From Maridesulfovibrio ferrireducens (lineage in GTDB: Bacteria > Desulfobacterota > Desulfovibrionia > Desulfovibrionales > Desulfovibrionaceae), in contig NZ_JAEINN010000002.1 in assembly GCF_016342405.1 (NCBI RefSeq), positions 310,001-374,000 on the forward strand: DNA of 64,000 nt, read 5' to 3'. The position numbers and the translations under genes are program-made. Numbering within the stretch: position 1 is the stretch's first letter; every line of letters begins with the position of its first letter. The notes under the pieces were generated by a model that was not told the origin of the DNA, did not search any database, and was given only the letters and a program-made list of their open reading frames with translations. Positions 42,463-51,526 of the stretch are shown here, piece by piece.

Positions 42463-44124
42463 CTATTTATCCATCTGTTTGGTGAGCAGCAGCACAGGTA
42501 TAAGCCCGACAAGTATTAGGGCTACGGCTGGGGTCGCCGCCAGCTCCCATTCTCCTTCGGAAGTGTACTCATATATTTTGACAGCAAGAGTATCCCAGCC
42601 AAAAGGCCGCATCATCAGGGTTATGGGCATTTCTTTCATGATGTCTACAAGAACAAGAATGGCTCCGGTAAGTAATCCTTTTCTGAGCATAGGAATGTAT
42701 ATGCGGCCCAGCAAAGCCGTTCCTGTTGCTCCAAGAGTGCGGGCGGCTTCGCCTATGGATGGAGTTATGCGCTGTATTGCACTGTCCACAGAACCGAATC
42801 CGGCAGCAAGAAAACGAATGCAGTATGCCGCGATCATTAGACCCAGTGAGCCCTGTATAAATGGTGTGGCATTAAATCCAAGTTCTTTAAGCCCACCGAC
42901 TACAGTATTATCCAACCATGCTGCAGGAATAAAGATACCTACGGCCAGAACTGTTCCGGGCAAGGCATAGCCAAGCGTAGCAAGGCGTGTGGCCCAGTTC
43001 ATAAGTGGACCGGCATCATTTCTTTTGACAAAGGCAAGAGCAAGGGCAGCGGCGATAGTTAAGGTCGCTCCGACAAGGCCAAGTAAAAAAGTATTTAATC
43101 CGTATTCAAGATATCTGGAAAGATCTGAATCAATGGATTCAAGTCCCCACATAATCAGTTTGAAACATGGAAGAGCAAAGGCCAAAAAAAACATTAAAGC
43201 ACAGGATGAAAAGGCGACCCATTTCCAAGGGCCGGATAGTTTTAGGCGTTCAGTGTTGTTTGGTCTTCCTGCTTCTGTGAAGCGCATGCGCGAGCGCATT
43301 TTCTGCTCGGTAACCAGTGCGACAAGAACTATTATTCCTAATACGGAAGAAAGCTGTGCTGCACTTGCAAGGGAAAACATACCGAACCACGCTTTATAAA
43401 TGGCTGTGGTGAAAGTGTCGTAGTTGAAGATCGAAACCGCACCGAAATCAGCAAGAGTTTCCATGCAGACCAGCACAAGTCCGGCTGCTATAAAAGGACG
43501 GGCCATTGGTAGCGCTACTTTAAAAAATGCTTTTGCCGGTGAATGACCCAGCGTGCGGGCTGCTTCAAGGGCAGTGCGTCCTTGAGTCATGAAGGCGCTA
43601 CGACTCATGAGATATACATATGGGTAGAAGGCAAGAGAGAGGATTGTCGAGACCCCGAATCCGTTGCGGATATCTATAAATTCAGCTGAAGGAAATATGT
43701 TTCTTATGAGAGACTGTACTGGGCCTGTGAAATCGAAAATTCCAAGGTAAACAAAAGCAAACACATAAGGAGGAATGGCAAAGGGCAGAACCAACGCCCA
43801 TGAGAAAAATTTGCGGCCTGGAAAATCACAAGCTCCGGTGAGCCAACCAAGTCCCACTCCGGCTATAGCTGTAAGGGGCAAAATGCAGGCCAACAGTACC
43901 GCGGTATTAAATATAAGTCCGCCGAGCACGTTTTCAGTCAAGTGCGACCATATTTCCTGCTGTGGAGAAAAAAGATAGCTCATGATTACGAGTAGAGGCG
44001 TGGCTGACGCAGCCGCAAGTGCTCCGGCAATGGCGAACCATGCCGGAGACTTGAGGCGAAAGATATTCCGCCGGAATGCTGGAGGTCGAATTCCGACTGA
44101 ATTTCGGGAGTTCTTTAAAGACAT
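42463..44124 (-). CDS. fbpB: Ferric iron ABC importer permease (FbpB-like, two fused halves)
   Basis: 553 residues with about twelve helices in two halves, each with an EAA coupling loop (ALEAARTLGHSPAKAFFKVALPMARP and IGEAARTLGATGTALLGRIYIPMLRKG). Such double permeases are typical of FbpB/SfuB iron importers. It starts two bases before the binding-protein stop and ends 9 bases before the ATPase gene. Confidence 0.88.
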   Translation of the reverse strand: MSLKNSRNSVGIRPPAFRRNIFRLKSPAWFAIAGALAAASATPLLVIMSYLFSPQQEIWSHLTENVLGGLIFNTAVLLACILPLTAIAGVGLGWLTGACDFPGRKFFSWALVLPFAIPPYVFAFVYLGIFDFTGPVQSLIRNIFPSAEFIDIRNGFGVSTILSLAFYPYVYLMSRSAFMTQGRTALEAARTLGHSPAKAFFKVALPMARPFIAAGLVLVCMETLADFGAVSIFNYDTFTTAIYKAWFGMFSLASAAQLSSVLGIIVLVALVTEQKMRSRMRFTEAGRPNNTERLKLSGPWKWVAFSSCALMFFLAFALPCFKLIMWGLESIDSDLSRYLEYGLNTFLLGLVGATLTIAAALALAFVKRNDAGPLMNWATRLATLGYALPGTVLAVGIFIPAAWLDNTVVGGLKELGFNATPFIQGSLGLMIAAYCIRFLAAGFGSVDSAIQRITPSIGEAARTLGATGTALLGRIYIPMLRKGLLTGAILVLVDIMKEMPITLMMRPFGWDTLAVKIYEYTSEGEWELAATPAVALILVGLIPVLLLTKQMDK

Positions 44125-44125
44125 G

Positions 44126-45127
44126 TTATTTGTATCCGGCTCTATCCATCAGCTTGATAGCTTCTGCCTGATATTCACCGTATTTGGATACGTTCATAGG
44201 ATTACCTTTGAATTCTCCCCAAGCTTCAACAATCGGGTCTGGCTTAACTTCTGGGTTAACAGGGTATTCCATGTTCAGAGATGCAAATTTACCTTGAGCT
44301 TTGTCAGAGGAAAGCCATTCAAGTAGCTTAACAGCTTCTTTTTTGTTCTTTGCATTTGCAGTCACGCCTGCTCCGGAAACATTCATGTGAACGCCGCTTG
44401 TTTTCTGATTGGGCCAGAATATATCGAGCGGGAGAGCTGGATTCTTTTTAAGCAGACGACCGAAATAATATGTGTTGACTACTGCAACATCACCAACGCC
44501 AGCTGCAACTGCTTCAAGAGCTTTGGTGTCGCTGGAGAAAGGGGCTACAGACAGATTCGCCACCCATGATTTAACAATTTTTTCAGTTTCGGCTTCACCT
44601 TTGTCGGCGATAATAGATGCTACGAGAGACTGGTTGTAAACTTTTTTAGATGTTCTGAGCAAAAGACGTTTATTCCATTTGGCCTCACCGAGCGCTTCAT
44701 AGGTGCTCAGTTCCTCAGGGGAAACCTTTTCTTTATTGTATACGATTGTACGAGCTCGTACAGAAAGTCCAACCCAGCGGTTCTGGGGATCTCGAAGATG
44801 CGAAGGTACGTTCTTTTCAAGAATATCAGAATTAATCGGGGCTAGAATTCCTTCCTCTGCAGCATGCCAAAGGTTTCCGGCGTCTACTGTGATGAACAGG
44901 TCGGCGGAAGTGTTAGCTCCTTCCGCTTTGATACGCTCAAGAAGAGCTCCTGCTTTACCAGTAATGTATTTTACTTTTACTCCGGTTTCTGCAGTATATG
45001 CATCAAACAAAGGTTTGATGAGGTGTTCTTTACGTGCAGAATAAACAACTACGTCTGCAGCAAAAGCTGACGCAGACCATACTGCAACCATAATTGCGGT
45101 GATGGTAAGGGTGATAAGTTTTTTCAT
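44126..45127 (-). CDS. fbpA: Ferric iron ABC importer binding protein (FbpA-like)
   Basis: About 333 residues with signal peptide (KKLITLTITAIMVAVWSASAFA). The mature protein opens VVVYSARKEHLIKPLF, then YITGKAGALLERIKAEG, AVVNTYYFGRLLK (the tandem tyrosines used for Fe3+ in transferrin-like FbpA) and KTSGVHMNVSGAGV. It binds free ferric iron in the periplasm. A frame from 45187 exists, but ATG 45127 has GGAG eight bases upstream and a correct signal peptide. Confidence 0.88.
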   Translation of the reverse strand: MKKLITLTITAIMVAVWSASAFAADVVVYSARKEHLIKPLFDAYTAETGVKVKYITGKAGALLERIKAEGANTSADLFITVDAGNLWHAAEEGILAPINSDILEKNVPSHLRDPQNRWVGLSVRARTIVYNKEKVSPEELSTYEALGEAKWNKRLLLRTSKKVYNQSLVASIIADKGEAETEKIVKSWVANLSVAPFSSDTKALEAVAAGVGDVAVVNTYYFGRLLKKNPALPLDIFWPNQKTSGVHMNVSGAGVTANAKNKKEAVKLLEWLSSDKAQGKFASLNMEYPVNPEVKPDPIVEAWGEFKGNPMNVSKYGEYQAEAIKLMDRAGYK

Positions 45128-45164
45128 ATTTTTCTCCGTTGTTTTATTTTTCGCTTTGTTGATG

Positions 45165-45181
45165 TTGAAAGTGAATTTCAA
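45165..45181. promoter_or_regulatory. Fur-box-like palindrome upstream of fbpA
   Basis: TTGAAA-GTGAA-TTTCAA, a perfect 6-bp palindrome that also fits a 7-1-7 Fur half-site layout with one mismatch. It lies 38 bases before the fbpA ATG, downstream of a minus-strand TTGACA (45213-45208). Iron repression by Fur is expected but inferred. Confidence 0.5.
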
Positions 45182-45319
45182 TAACAAGTAAGGGTGTCAT
45201 TCAGTTTTGTCAATAAAAATATACTAAAAAAGTATGAAATTATTGGAATACAAATTTAAGCTCTTGTTATTAGTAGCAGTATTCCGGAATTTCCGGATAA
45301 CTGAATCTTCTTCTAGTTC

Positions 45320-45470
45320 TTAACTTTTAATGATGTTTTTCAAGTGTTCGCGATAGTGCGTACATCGACATCAAACAACTCTGCCATAAGTTTTTGACTA
45401 GAGCCAGAGTAACTCCTCTTCATAACGTGCTTCAATGTTGCCTTTTCCAACCTGTGCGGTGAAGATCAAG
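45320..45470 (-). pseudogene. Remnant of a RhuM-family gene
   Basis: Minus-strand reading in three pieces separated by single-base shifts: NIEARYEEELLWL, then SSQKLMAELFDVDVRTI, then REHLKNIIKS and a stop. Joined, these match the N-terminal part of RhuM-type proteins (the MAELFDVDVRT-x-EHLKNI signature). At least two frameshifts make it non-functional. RhuM genes often travel with restriction or mobile islands. Confidence 0.65.
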
Positions 45471-45717
45471 AATTCTGCGGTCTATTTCTAATTTGTAGTG
45501 ATTTGGGTATATTTGATTTATAGACTGTGGATTCATAAAGAAAGAGCAATATTTGCCTTTATCAGTTTCTTATAAGCATTTGATGTATTTTTGCCTATTT
45601 TTGTTGTTTTAGTTTATCTTGCTATGTATTAATAATATACATTTTTTTCGGATCTATTTTTAAAAAACGTCAATATTTTAGTAATAAAATTATTATTTTT
45701 CTTTATAAGGGATGATT
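45471..45717. other. AT-rich upstream region of the cyclase gene
   Basis: Very AT-rich, no coding potential. It should contain the cyclase promoter; I could not choose one. Confidence 0.35.
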
Positions 45718-48700
45718 ATGTTTGCCTATCATCAATGTCGATTTATCATATTCAATTGCTTTTTAATTCTTTTGATGAGTTTTCAACAAGTGCAGGCAAA
45801 GGATAAACTTGTTGTTGCAATCGACAGCAACTACGCACCTATGTCTCTACTTACACCCGCAGCTGTTCCGGCTGGTATTATGGTTGAAATGTGGAAGTTA
45901 TGGAGTGATCAGACCGGCACAGAAGTTGATTTCCTGTCAGGGACTTGGGAAGAGACTTTGAATATGGTTAAGACCGGTAAGGCGGATGTTCATTCGGGAT
46001 TATTTAGAAATGATCAGCGCGCCGCATGGCTGGATTTTTCAGACACTTTGCATTCAATTAAAAGTGCATTTTATCAGAGAGCGAATTCTCAGCCGTTTTC
46101 AATGGATAAATTGGATGGCATAAAGTTTGGTGTTGTCGCTGGAACCTACCAGTCTACCTATTTGCGGGACAAATTCCCTGATATTTTGATTAATGAATAT
46201 GATGATCATGACTCCTTAATAACAGAACTTATTGCGGGCAAGATCGATATTATCTTCGATGAAGGTACTACTGTTTCAAGGATTTTAGCTAGGCTTGGGT
46301 GCGAAGGACTTGTCAGCCGTGTGTCAGGTTCAACCACCGCGAATACGGTGCACGCAGGGGTATTAAAAGGAAAAACAGAGTTGATTAATCGTATTAACAA
46401 AGGCTTTCGAAATATTAAACATGATAAGCTTTCGTCAATCGATAACCGTTGGATAAAAAGCCCTGAAGATCGTTTTTATCAGAAAAATAAAGCCGGGTTT
46501 GAAGTTGTACTAACCGACGAAGAAAAGTCCTATATTCAGAAAAACACTTCATTATCCCTGACCTCAACTCCAAACTGGCCTCCATTCGAAATGAAACAGG
46601 ATGATGGTTCCTATGCTGGTATAGCTGCAGACTTTATTCGCGTAGCAGCAGGTAAGGTCGGACTCGATATAACTCCTGTTTTTGATACAAACTGGCAAGC
46701 TCATATGGATAAGCTGAAAACAGGAAAACTTGATGCCGCTCCTGGATTGAATGAGACTCCAAAGCGTCTTAAGGATTTTGTTTTCACTAAGCCATACATA
46801 GAATATTATTCCGCCATATTCACTACAGCGGATCGTGAGGATATCTTCTCTCCTGAAGATCTGGCTGGAAAGACGGTAGCTTTGGAAGAGGGATATGCCA
46901 TTGCACGAAATCTACCCACTGATCGCCCTGATATCAAGATGTTGCTTGTTAAGAGCACGCAAGCTGCTTTGGAAGCTGTAGCAACAGGAAAGGCTGATGC
47001 GTACATTGGTAATCAGGTTGTAGCTTCTTATCTTATTAAAAAATTTACCCTGCCCAATCTAAAGCTTGTCAGCCTCTGGCGAACTGATCTTCCCGGTCAG
47101 CTACGTATTGCCGTGGATAAGGATAATCCCGTATTAAAAAATATTCTTCAAAAAGGACTTGATGCTATAACCAAAAAAGAAAGGGAAGCTATTCTTTCAA
47201 CCTACCTTGATGCTACAGGTTTTCAGCAAAAAGTTTTTTCACTCACAAAAGAACAATGGGCGTGGCTGAAATCTCATCCTCAAATCAAGCTTGGAATAGA
47301 TCAGCAAAGTGCTCCCTTTGAGTTCATTGATGAAAACGGCAAAATGCAGGGGATTGCGTCGGAATATATTGCATTCATTCAGGATAAGTTGAAAGTGGAT
47401 ATGATTCCAGTTGATGGTTTGAACTGGAATGAAGTTCTGCAATATGCCAAGGAAGGGCGTTTGGATATTCTTCCGTCGATTGCCCGGACTCCTGCCAGAG
47501 AAAAATACCTTCTTTTTACAGAGCCTTATATTGAATTTCCGGTCGTTATTTTTTCTTCTAAAGAAGCACCTTTGATAAGTAAACTGGATGACATTGTACA
47601 TGGCAGGATTGCTTTAGTTGAAGGGTATGCCGCCCATGAATATATCACTTCGGATCATCCAGACTTTGAACTTGTTCTTTATCCTACTGTCCCTGATGCT
47701 GTTACTGCACTTGCTCTCGGTAAAATAGATTGGTTTATCAATGACTTGGCTACTAGTAGTTACGTTATTGAAAAGAAAGGAATAACCAATTTGAAAGTGG
47801 CTGCTGCAACTGAGTATGTTATGTCATTATCAATGGCTGTTCGTAAGGATTGTCCTGAATTACTTGAGATTGTTAACAAGGCTTTAAGTGTTCTTTCAGA
47901 TGAAGAAGCAGAAGAAATCAAGGGCAAATGGCTTGCATTAAAATTTGAGCACGGCTTGGATATGTATACCGTTATGACATGGGCATTGCCCATTACTGGC
48001 GGTGGGCTCTTGATTATAGGTTTGATCGTGTTTTGGAACAGAAAGCTCGGAAGTGAAATTTCAGAAAGGAAAAAAGCGCAATCAGAACTGGCTGAAACTT
48101 TGAGCTCTCTTGATAAAAAGAATACAATGCTTGAAGGGTTGTCTACAAAGCTTGCGAAATACCTGTCTCCACAGGTGTATGATTCAATTTTTTCGGGTAA
48201 TCGTGATGTTGTTTTATCCACAGAGCGTAAAAAACTTACGGTCTTTTTTTCTGATATAAAAGACTTCACTCAGACCACAGATGATATGCAGCCGGAAGAC
48301 CTTACTTCCTTGCTTAACCATTATTTCACAGAGATGTCTGCCATCGCACTTGAATATGGAGCTACCATTGATAAATTTATTGGTGACGCTATGCTTATGT
48401 TCTTTGGAGATCCTGAATCAAAGGGCGTAAAAGAAGACGCTGAACTTTGTGTGCGTATGGCTATCGCAATGCAAAAAAGAATGGTTGAACTTGAAAAAGA
48501 GTGGCACAGCATGGGGTACGATAAGCCGTTTAAAATGCGAGTGGGTATCAATACTGGATATTGCAATGTTGGCAACTTCGGTTCTGAAGCACGTATGGAT
48601 TATACTATTATTGGAGGTGAAGTTAACCTCGCAGCCCGTCTTGAAGGCCAAGCTGATCCGGGCGGAGTGCTTATGTCCTCAGAAACATATAGTTTAGTCA

Positions 48701-48942
48701 AAGACATAGTAAACGTTGAAGAGCGCAAACCGATAGAGGTTAAGGGGATTCGCCGCACTATTCAGCCTTATGCAGTCCTTTCAATCTGCGGAGAGGATGT
48801 ATCCTGCTCCGATTATGGCAAAGTGATCCGTTACAAAGAACAGGGGTTTAATCTTTCCATAGATCTTAACAAGCTTTCTCCAGAGAATCGGGTTAATATT
48901 TCACAGCGTTTAAGTGAAATAGCTTTGTCTCTGAAAGAGTAA
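45718..48942 (+). CDS. Membrane class III nucleotide cyclase with three solute-binding domains
   Basis: 1074 residues. Signal peptide (FNCFLILLMSFQQVQA), then three tandem family-3 solute-binding domains (about 25-245, 275-500, 515-745; each with a KTGKADVHSG- or KTGKLDAAPG-like block), one membrane helix near 755-775, a linker, and a class III cyclase: VFFSDIKDFT (metal D near 844), TIDKFIGDAMLMFFGDP (second metal D), GINTGYCNVGNFG. It should sense an amino-acid-like ligand in the periplasm and make cAMP or cGMP. ATG 45718 has AAGGG six bases upstream; ATG 45712 abuts it. Monocistronic. Confidence 0.85.
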   Translation: MFAYHQCRFIIFNCFLILLMSFQQVQAKDKLVVAIDSNYAPMSLLTPAAVPAGIMVEMWKLWSDQTGTEVDFLSGTWEETLNMVKTGKADVHSGLFRNDQRAAWLDFSDTLHSIKSAFYQRANSQPFSMDKLDGIKFGVVAGTYQSTYLRDKFPDILINEYDDHDSLITELIAGKIDIIFDEGTTVSRILARLGCEGLVSRVSGSTTANTVHAGVLKGKTELINRINKGFRNIKHDKLSSIDNRWIKSPEDRFYQKNKAGFEVVLTDEEKSYIQKNTSLSLTSTPNWPPFEMKQDDGSYAGIAADFIRVAAGKVGLDITPVFDTNWQAHMDKLKTGKLDAAPGLNETPKRLKDFVFTKPYIEYYSAIFTTADREDIFSPEDLAGKTVALEEGYAIARNLPTDRPDIKMLLVKSTQAALEAVATGKADAYIGNQVVASYLIKKFTLPNLKLVSLWRTDLPGQLRIAVDKDNPVLKNILQKGLDAITKKEREAILSTYLDATGFQQKVFSLTKEQWAWLKSHPQIKLGIDQQSAPFEFIDENGKMQGIASEYIAFIQDKLKVDMIPVDGLNWNEVLQYAKEGRLDILPSIARTPAREKYLLFTEPYIEFPVVIFSSKEAPLISKLDDIVHGRIALVEGYAAHEYITSDHPDFELVLYPTVPDAVTALALGKIDWFINDLATSSYVIEKKGITNLKVAAATEYVMSLSMAVRKDCPELLEIVNKALSVLSDEEAEEIKGKWLALKFEHGLDMYTVMTWALPITGGGLLIIGLIVFWNRKLGSEISERKKAQSELAETLSSLDKKNTMLEGLSTKLAKYLSPQVYDSIFSGNRDVVLSTERKKLTVFFSDIKDFTQTTDDMQPEDLTSLLNHYFTEMSAIALEYGATIDKFIGDAMLMFFGDPESKGVKEDAELCVRMAIAMQKRMVELEKEWHSMGYDKPFKMRVGINTGYCNVGNFGSEARMDYTIIGGEVNLAARLEGQADPGGVLMSSETYSLVKDIVNVEERKPIEVKGIRRTIQPYAVLSICGEDVSCSDYGKVIRYKEQGFNLSIDLNKLSPENRVNISQRLSEIALSLKE

Positions 48943-49000
48943 GGCTATTTCGTTGTTTAGTATTGAATATATTGTTAGATTTTATAGTTGAAAACTGCTT

Positions 49001-49231
49001 TTAAAAGCCCCTTCCAATCTGCCGAAGGGGCTTTTTCTTAATCCTTTGCATTAACTTTTTCATTGCCTGAACAACATTTCCAACTCGCTCCAATTCGCTC
49101 AGCAAGTCCCGGCAGCCGTGCAGTGCCTTTTCCATCTTGGGTATCCGCTGATCTTGATCGTCCAGACGGTGACTCTGTTCTTTTTCCATTCGGTTCAATG
49201 TTTCCGATAAGGTCTTCTTTAATTCGTTCAT
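49001..49231 (-). CDS. Small coiled-coil protein
   Basis: 76 residues, strongly helical and charged (TLSETLNRMEKEQSHRLDDQ, then LLSELERVGNVVQAMKKL), a predicted coiled coil. AAGGATAAG precedes the ATG, and the start overlaps the upstream small gene by four bases. The stop lies inside the terminator stem shared with the cyclase. It belongs with the mobile debris left of ssrA; function unknown. Confidence 0.45.
   Translation of the reverse strand: MNELKKTLSETLNRMEKEQSHRLDDQDQRIPKMEKALHGCRDLLSELERVGNVVQAMKKLMQRIKKKPLRQIGRGF
49003..49036. terminator. Bidirectional terminator
   Basis: AAAAGCCCCTTC - CAATCTGCC - GAAGGGGCTTTTT. It ends the cyclase transcript and probably the convergent small gene. 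Confidence 0.8.
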
Positions 49232-49413
49232 GACTTATCCTTGAGTAAAATGGCGAGACGGTTTCCGACTTTCCATATCTGTTCCGTATTCGTTCCTGAC
49301 GGAAGAATTATGAATCTCCGGTGCTTTTCCTGATATGTTGATACACCCCAACTTTTGAGTTTGTTTTCTATTACTTTCTGGCGTTCTATCTTCTGGTAAA
49401 TTCTGATGTCCAT
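49228..49413 (-). CDS. Small basic hypothetical protein
   Basis: 61 residues, basic (MDIRIYQKIERQKVIENKL, then KHRRFIILPSGTNTEQIW). It overlaps the coiled-coil gene by four bases (ATGA) and starts inside the end of the DUF3987 remnant. It resembles short phage-encoded proteins but I do not recognise a family. Its own ribosome binding site is weak. Confidence 0.4.
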   Translation of the reverse strand: MDIRIYQKIERQKVIENKLKSWGVSTYQEKHRRFIILPSGTNTEQIWKVGNRLAILLKDKS

Positions 49414-49730
49414 AAGGGAGTAGCTTCCTGCTCACAGCGGATGAATAAGAATCTTGGAAGAAATCCAGAAACAGTGTCTTTGTGTTTAAACAGAGATGGA
49501 AGCAGGGCAGGTTGAACTGTTCCGAAAATTGAAACACAGCCGTGTGGTATGTGTAGAGCGTCTTTTGTGCTGCGGGACACTTTCCAAGGGCCGCAATCGT
49601 AAGCTGAAAGCAGCCGGGTTTTATCGCCTCCGTCGCCGCCTTTATTGTCGTACCTTCCGAGATCTGCGAGCATGCCGGATAGCTCATCACGATACCAAAG
49701 TATACCACGGGGATTATTCGTTCATGTATT
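49386..49730 (-). pseudogene. DUF3987 (phage or plasmid primase-helicase-like) remnant
   Basis: The minus strand reads NNPRGILWYRDELSGMLADL, GGDGGDKTRLLSAYDCGPWK and CVSIFGTVQPALLP, which matches the conserved RDEL...GGDG...GPxxVxR core of DUF3987 proteins. The P-loop half is absent or in another frame upstream (49735-49880), and the end is cut by an overlapping small gene. It is an old mobile-element gene just outside the present element. Confidence 0.65.
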
Positions 49731-49880
49731 GGTTTTAGTATGGTATTTGAACAAGGGCTTTTGCCCAGCAAGGATTTTGATAGGATCAATTCCGCTTTCA
49801 AGCTTATCACAGGAAAAGGACCGAGTCTCACCGATGTCAACGCGGTTAACAGAACTATAACGAACGCAGAAAAAAACAAA

Positions 49881-49912
49881 AACCCTTGCTATTCGGTTGA
49901 ATAACAAGGGTT
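49881..49912 (-). terminator. Terminator behind the ssrA 3' end
   Basis: AACCCTTG...CAAGGGTT with inner pairing TATTC/GAATA; on the minus strand it is followed by TTTTGTTTTTTT. It lies 47 bases beyond the tmRNA 3' end and is likely the native ssrA terminator. Confidence 0.75.
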
Positions 49913-49958
49913 TAGTTGATCTTATGGGATCGTATAGGACAATATGAAATTGGGGTTA

Positions 49959-49986
49959 TGGTGGAGGCGGGGGGAATCGAACACCC
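49959..49986 (-). other. attachment site: 3' end fragment of ssrA (tmRNA)
   Basis: The minus strand reads the T-loop TTCGATT, CCCCC and the acceptor strand CGCCTCCACCA, as at the 3' end of tmRNA. The rest of the gene is not present upstream (to the right), where integrase-proximal DNA begins. This is the duplicated core left when an element integrates into ssrA; the intact gene should be at the other end of the element beyond the window. A tRNA 3' end is the alternative. Confidence 0.7.
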
Positions 49987-50109
49987 TTTTTATGTGTTTT
50001 CTATAATCCCGCTTAAAGCATAACTTGCCGTAAAATATGAATTTTGTATGTAAATAGATTTCTCTAAACCCGCTTGACCGGATCAAAAAGGTGGGGCTAT
50101 AGTGGGGCC

Positions 50110-51303
50110 ATGAGAGCTAAGAAAGAACCCACGATTTACCCCGGTGTCAGATATAGATCCCACGCGACTCGTATGCATGCGGGTAAGCCTGATAGGTACT
50201 TTTTTATCAGATATAAGCTTAATGGGAAAGGGGTTGAAGAAGGCCTCGGTTGGGCCAGTGAAGGAATGAACGCTAAACGAGCATCATTAGAGCGTTCAAA
50301 ATTGCGTGAGTCTCAAAGGACTGGAAGCGGTCCGCAAAGTTTGCACGAGGCCCGTGAAGATGTTCGAACTGAGCAGGAATCAGCGCGGCTTGATGTGCTT
50401 GAGCACAAGCAAGAAAATATGCTTTTTGATGAGCTGGTTCCTCAGTATTTGAAGTGGGCTGAAGCTAATAAAAAAACGTGGATATGGGATGAACGCAGGC
50501 TTAGAAATCACATACAGCCGGTTCTCGGAGTATTGAAACTTAAAGAGATATCAGCGACAGAGCTGGAAGAATTGAAATTTCAGTGTCAGAAAAAAGGACT
50601 CGCGCCGGCAACAATTAATCACTGTATAAATTTAGCCAGTAGCTTGTTTAACTTTGCCAATCGACTCGGTATTTATGAAGGCAAAAACCCTGTACGAGAT
50701 ATAAAAAAGATTAAGCATGACAATAAGAGAGTGCGGTTTTTAAGTCATGATGAAGCGCGGAAACTTATGAAAGAGGTTAAGTCGCGAAGTGAAGATTTCT
50801 ATCATATCTCGATGGTTTCGCTGTATGCAGGGCTGCGGTTTGGCGAGATAACGGGGCTTACTTGGTCTGATATAGATTTAGAGCATAGAATCATTCATGT
50901 GCTTGATCCAAAGAGCGGATATAATCGGCAGGCTCATCTTGTAGACTTGTTATATGATTTATTCTCAATTCGGTTCCGTGAACAGGAATCGAACCCAAGT
51001 CCCAATTCTTTAATTTTCCCCGGTCGGCAGGGGCAACAAATTTTTAAAGTAAGTCACACATATAAGCGTTCTGTTGATGATCTCAAGATGAATGAAGGGA
51101 TAACCGACCATAGACATAAAGTTGTATTCCATACTTTGCGGCATACGTTTGCAAGTTGGCTGGCTTTGCAGGGGACGTCTTTATATATGATTAAGGAATT
51201 GCTTGGGCATAAGACACTTGAAATGACCATGCGCTATGCCCATCTGTTGCCGGATCAGAAAAAGAGTGCAGTTGAGGAAATGGCAAGCAAGGCCGCATTA
51301 TAG
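50110..51303 (+). CDS. int: Tyrosine-type integrase
   Basis: About 397 residues. N-terminal arm-binding domain (KEPTIYPGVRYRSHATRM), core-binding SAM-like region, and catalytic domain: R in SLYAGLRFGEITGLTWSDID, H-x-x-R in HTLRHTFASWLA, H in ELLGHKTLEMTMRYAHL, and the nucleophilic tyrosine in that block. It recombines the phage and ssrA attachment sites. The ATG at 50110 is 120 bases from the att core. A longer frame starts at 50074, but ATG 50110 begins the conserved part. The stop overlaps the convergent gene. Confidence 0.92.
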   Translation: MRAKKEPTIYPGVRYRSHATRMHAGKPDRYFFIRYKLNGKGVEEGLGWASEGMNAKRASLERSKLRESQRTGSGPQSLHEAREDVRTEQESARLDVLEHKQENMLFDELVPQYLKWAEANKKTWIWDERRLRNHIQPVLGVLKLKEISATELEELKFQCQKKGLAPATINHCINLASSLFNFANRLGIYEGKNPVRDIKKIKHDNKRVRFLSHDEARKLMKEVKSRSEDFYHISMVSLYAGLRFGEITGLTWSDIDLEHRIIHVLDPKSGYNRQAHLVDLLYDLFSIRFREQESNPSPNSLIFPGRQGQQIFKVSHTYKRSVDDLKMNEGITDHRHKVVFHTLRHTFASWLALQGTSLYMIKELLGHKTLEMTMRYAHLLPDQKKSAVEEMASKAAL

Positions 51304-51525
51304 CATTTCCTGCGATCTGTTTTCTATCCATGCAACGAGTTCAACGGAAGGGTAAGCTATTTTTCTGCCTGATTTAAAACGCTTTGGACCTTTGCCATCT
51401 GCGTCTAGCTTCTCCATGTAGCTCCGAGTTAAAAGCCCTCCTGTTAGTGCTTCAATGGAATCGCGAGAAACGATAGCAGGTAGCTTGTCCAGCATGAATG
51501 AAAGATCTGGTGTCTTTTTAGGCAT
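51298..51525 (-). CDS. AlpA/excisionase-type helix-turn-helix protein
   Basis: 75 residues: IVSRDSIEALTGGLLTRSYMEKL and GKGPKRFKSGRKIAYPSVELVAWIE, a winged helix like that of AlpA and excisionase proteins. It is at the end of the leftward early operon and convergent with int, so it is a candidate excisionase or directionality factor. ATG 51525 is used; an upstream frame to 51675 is not needed. Confidence 0.75.
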   Translation of the reverse strand: MPKKTPDLSFMLDKLPAIVSRDSIEALTGGLLTRSYMEKLDADGKGPKRFKSGRKIAYPSVELVAWIENRSQEML

Positions 51526-51526
51526 T

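Noticed and set aside
42479-43399. Plus-strand frames over the iron permease
   Set aside because: Shadow of a permease gene with two clear coupling loops; the frames have no start signals.
49235-49879. 214-residue minus-strand frame left of ssrA
   Set aside because: It is a different frame from the DUF3987 motif reading and runs through the ssrA terminator; no domain is visible.
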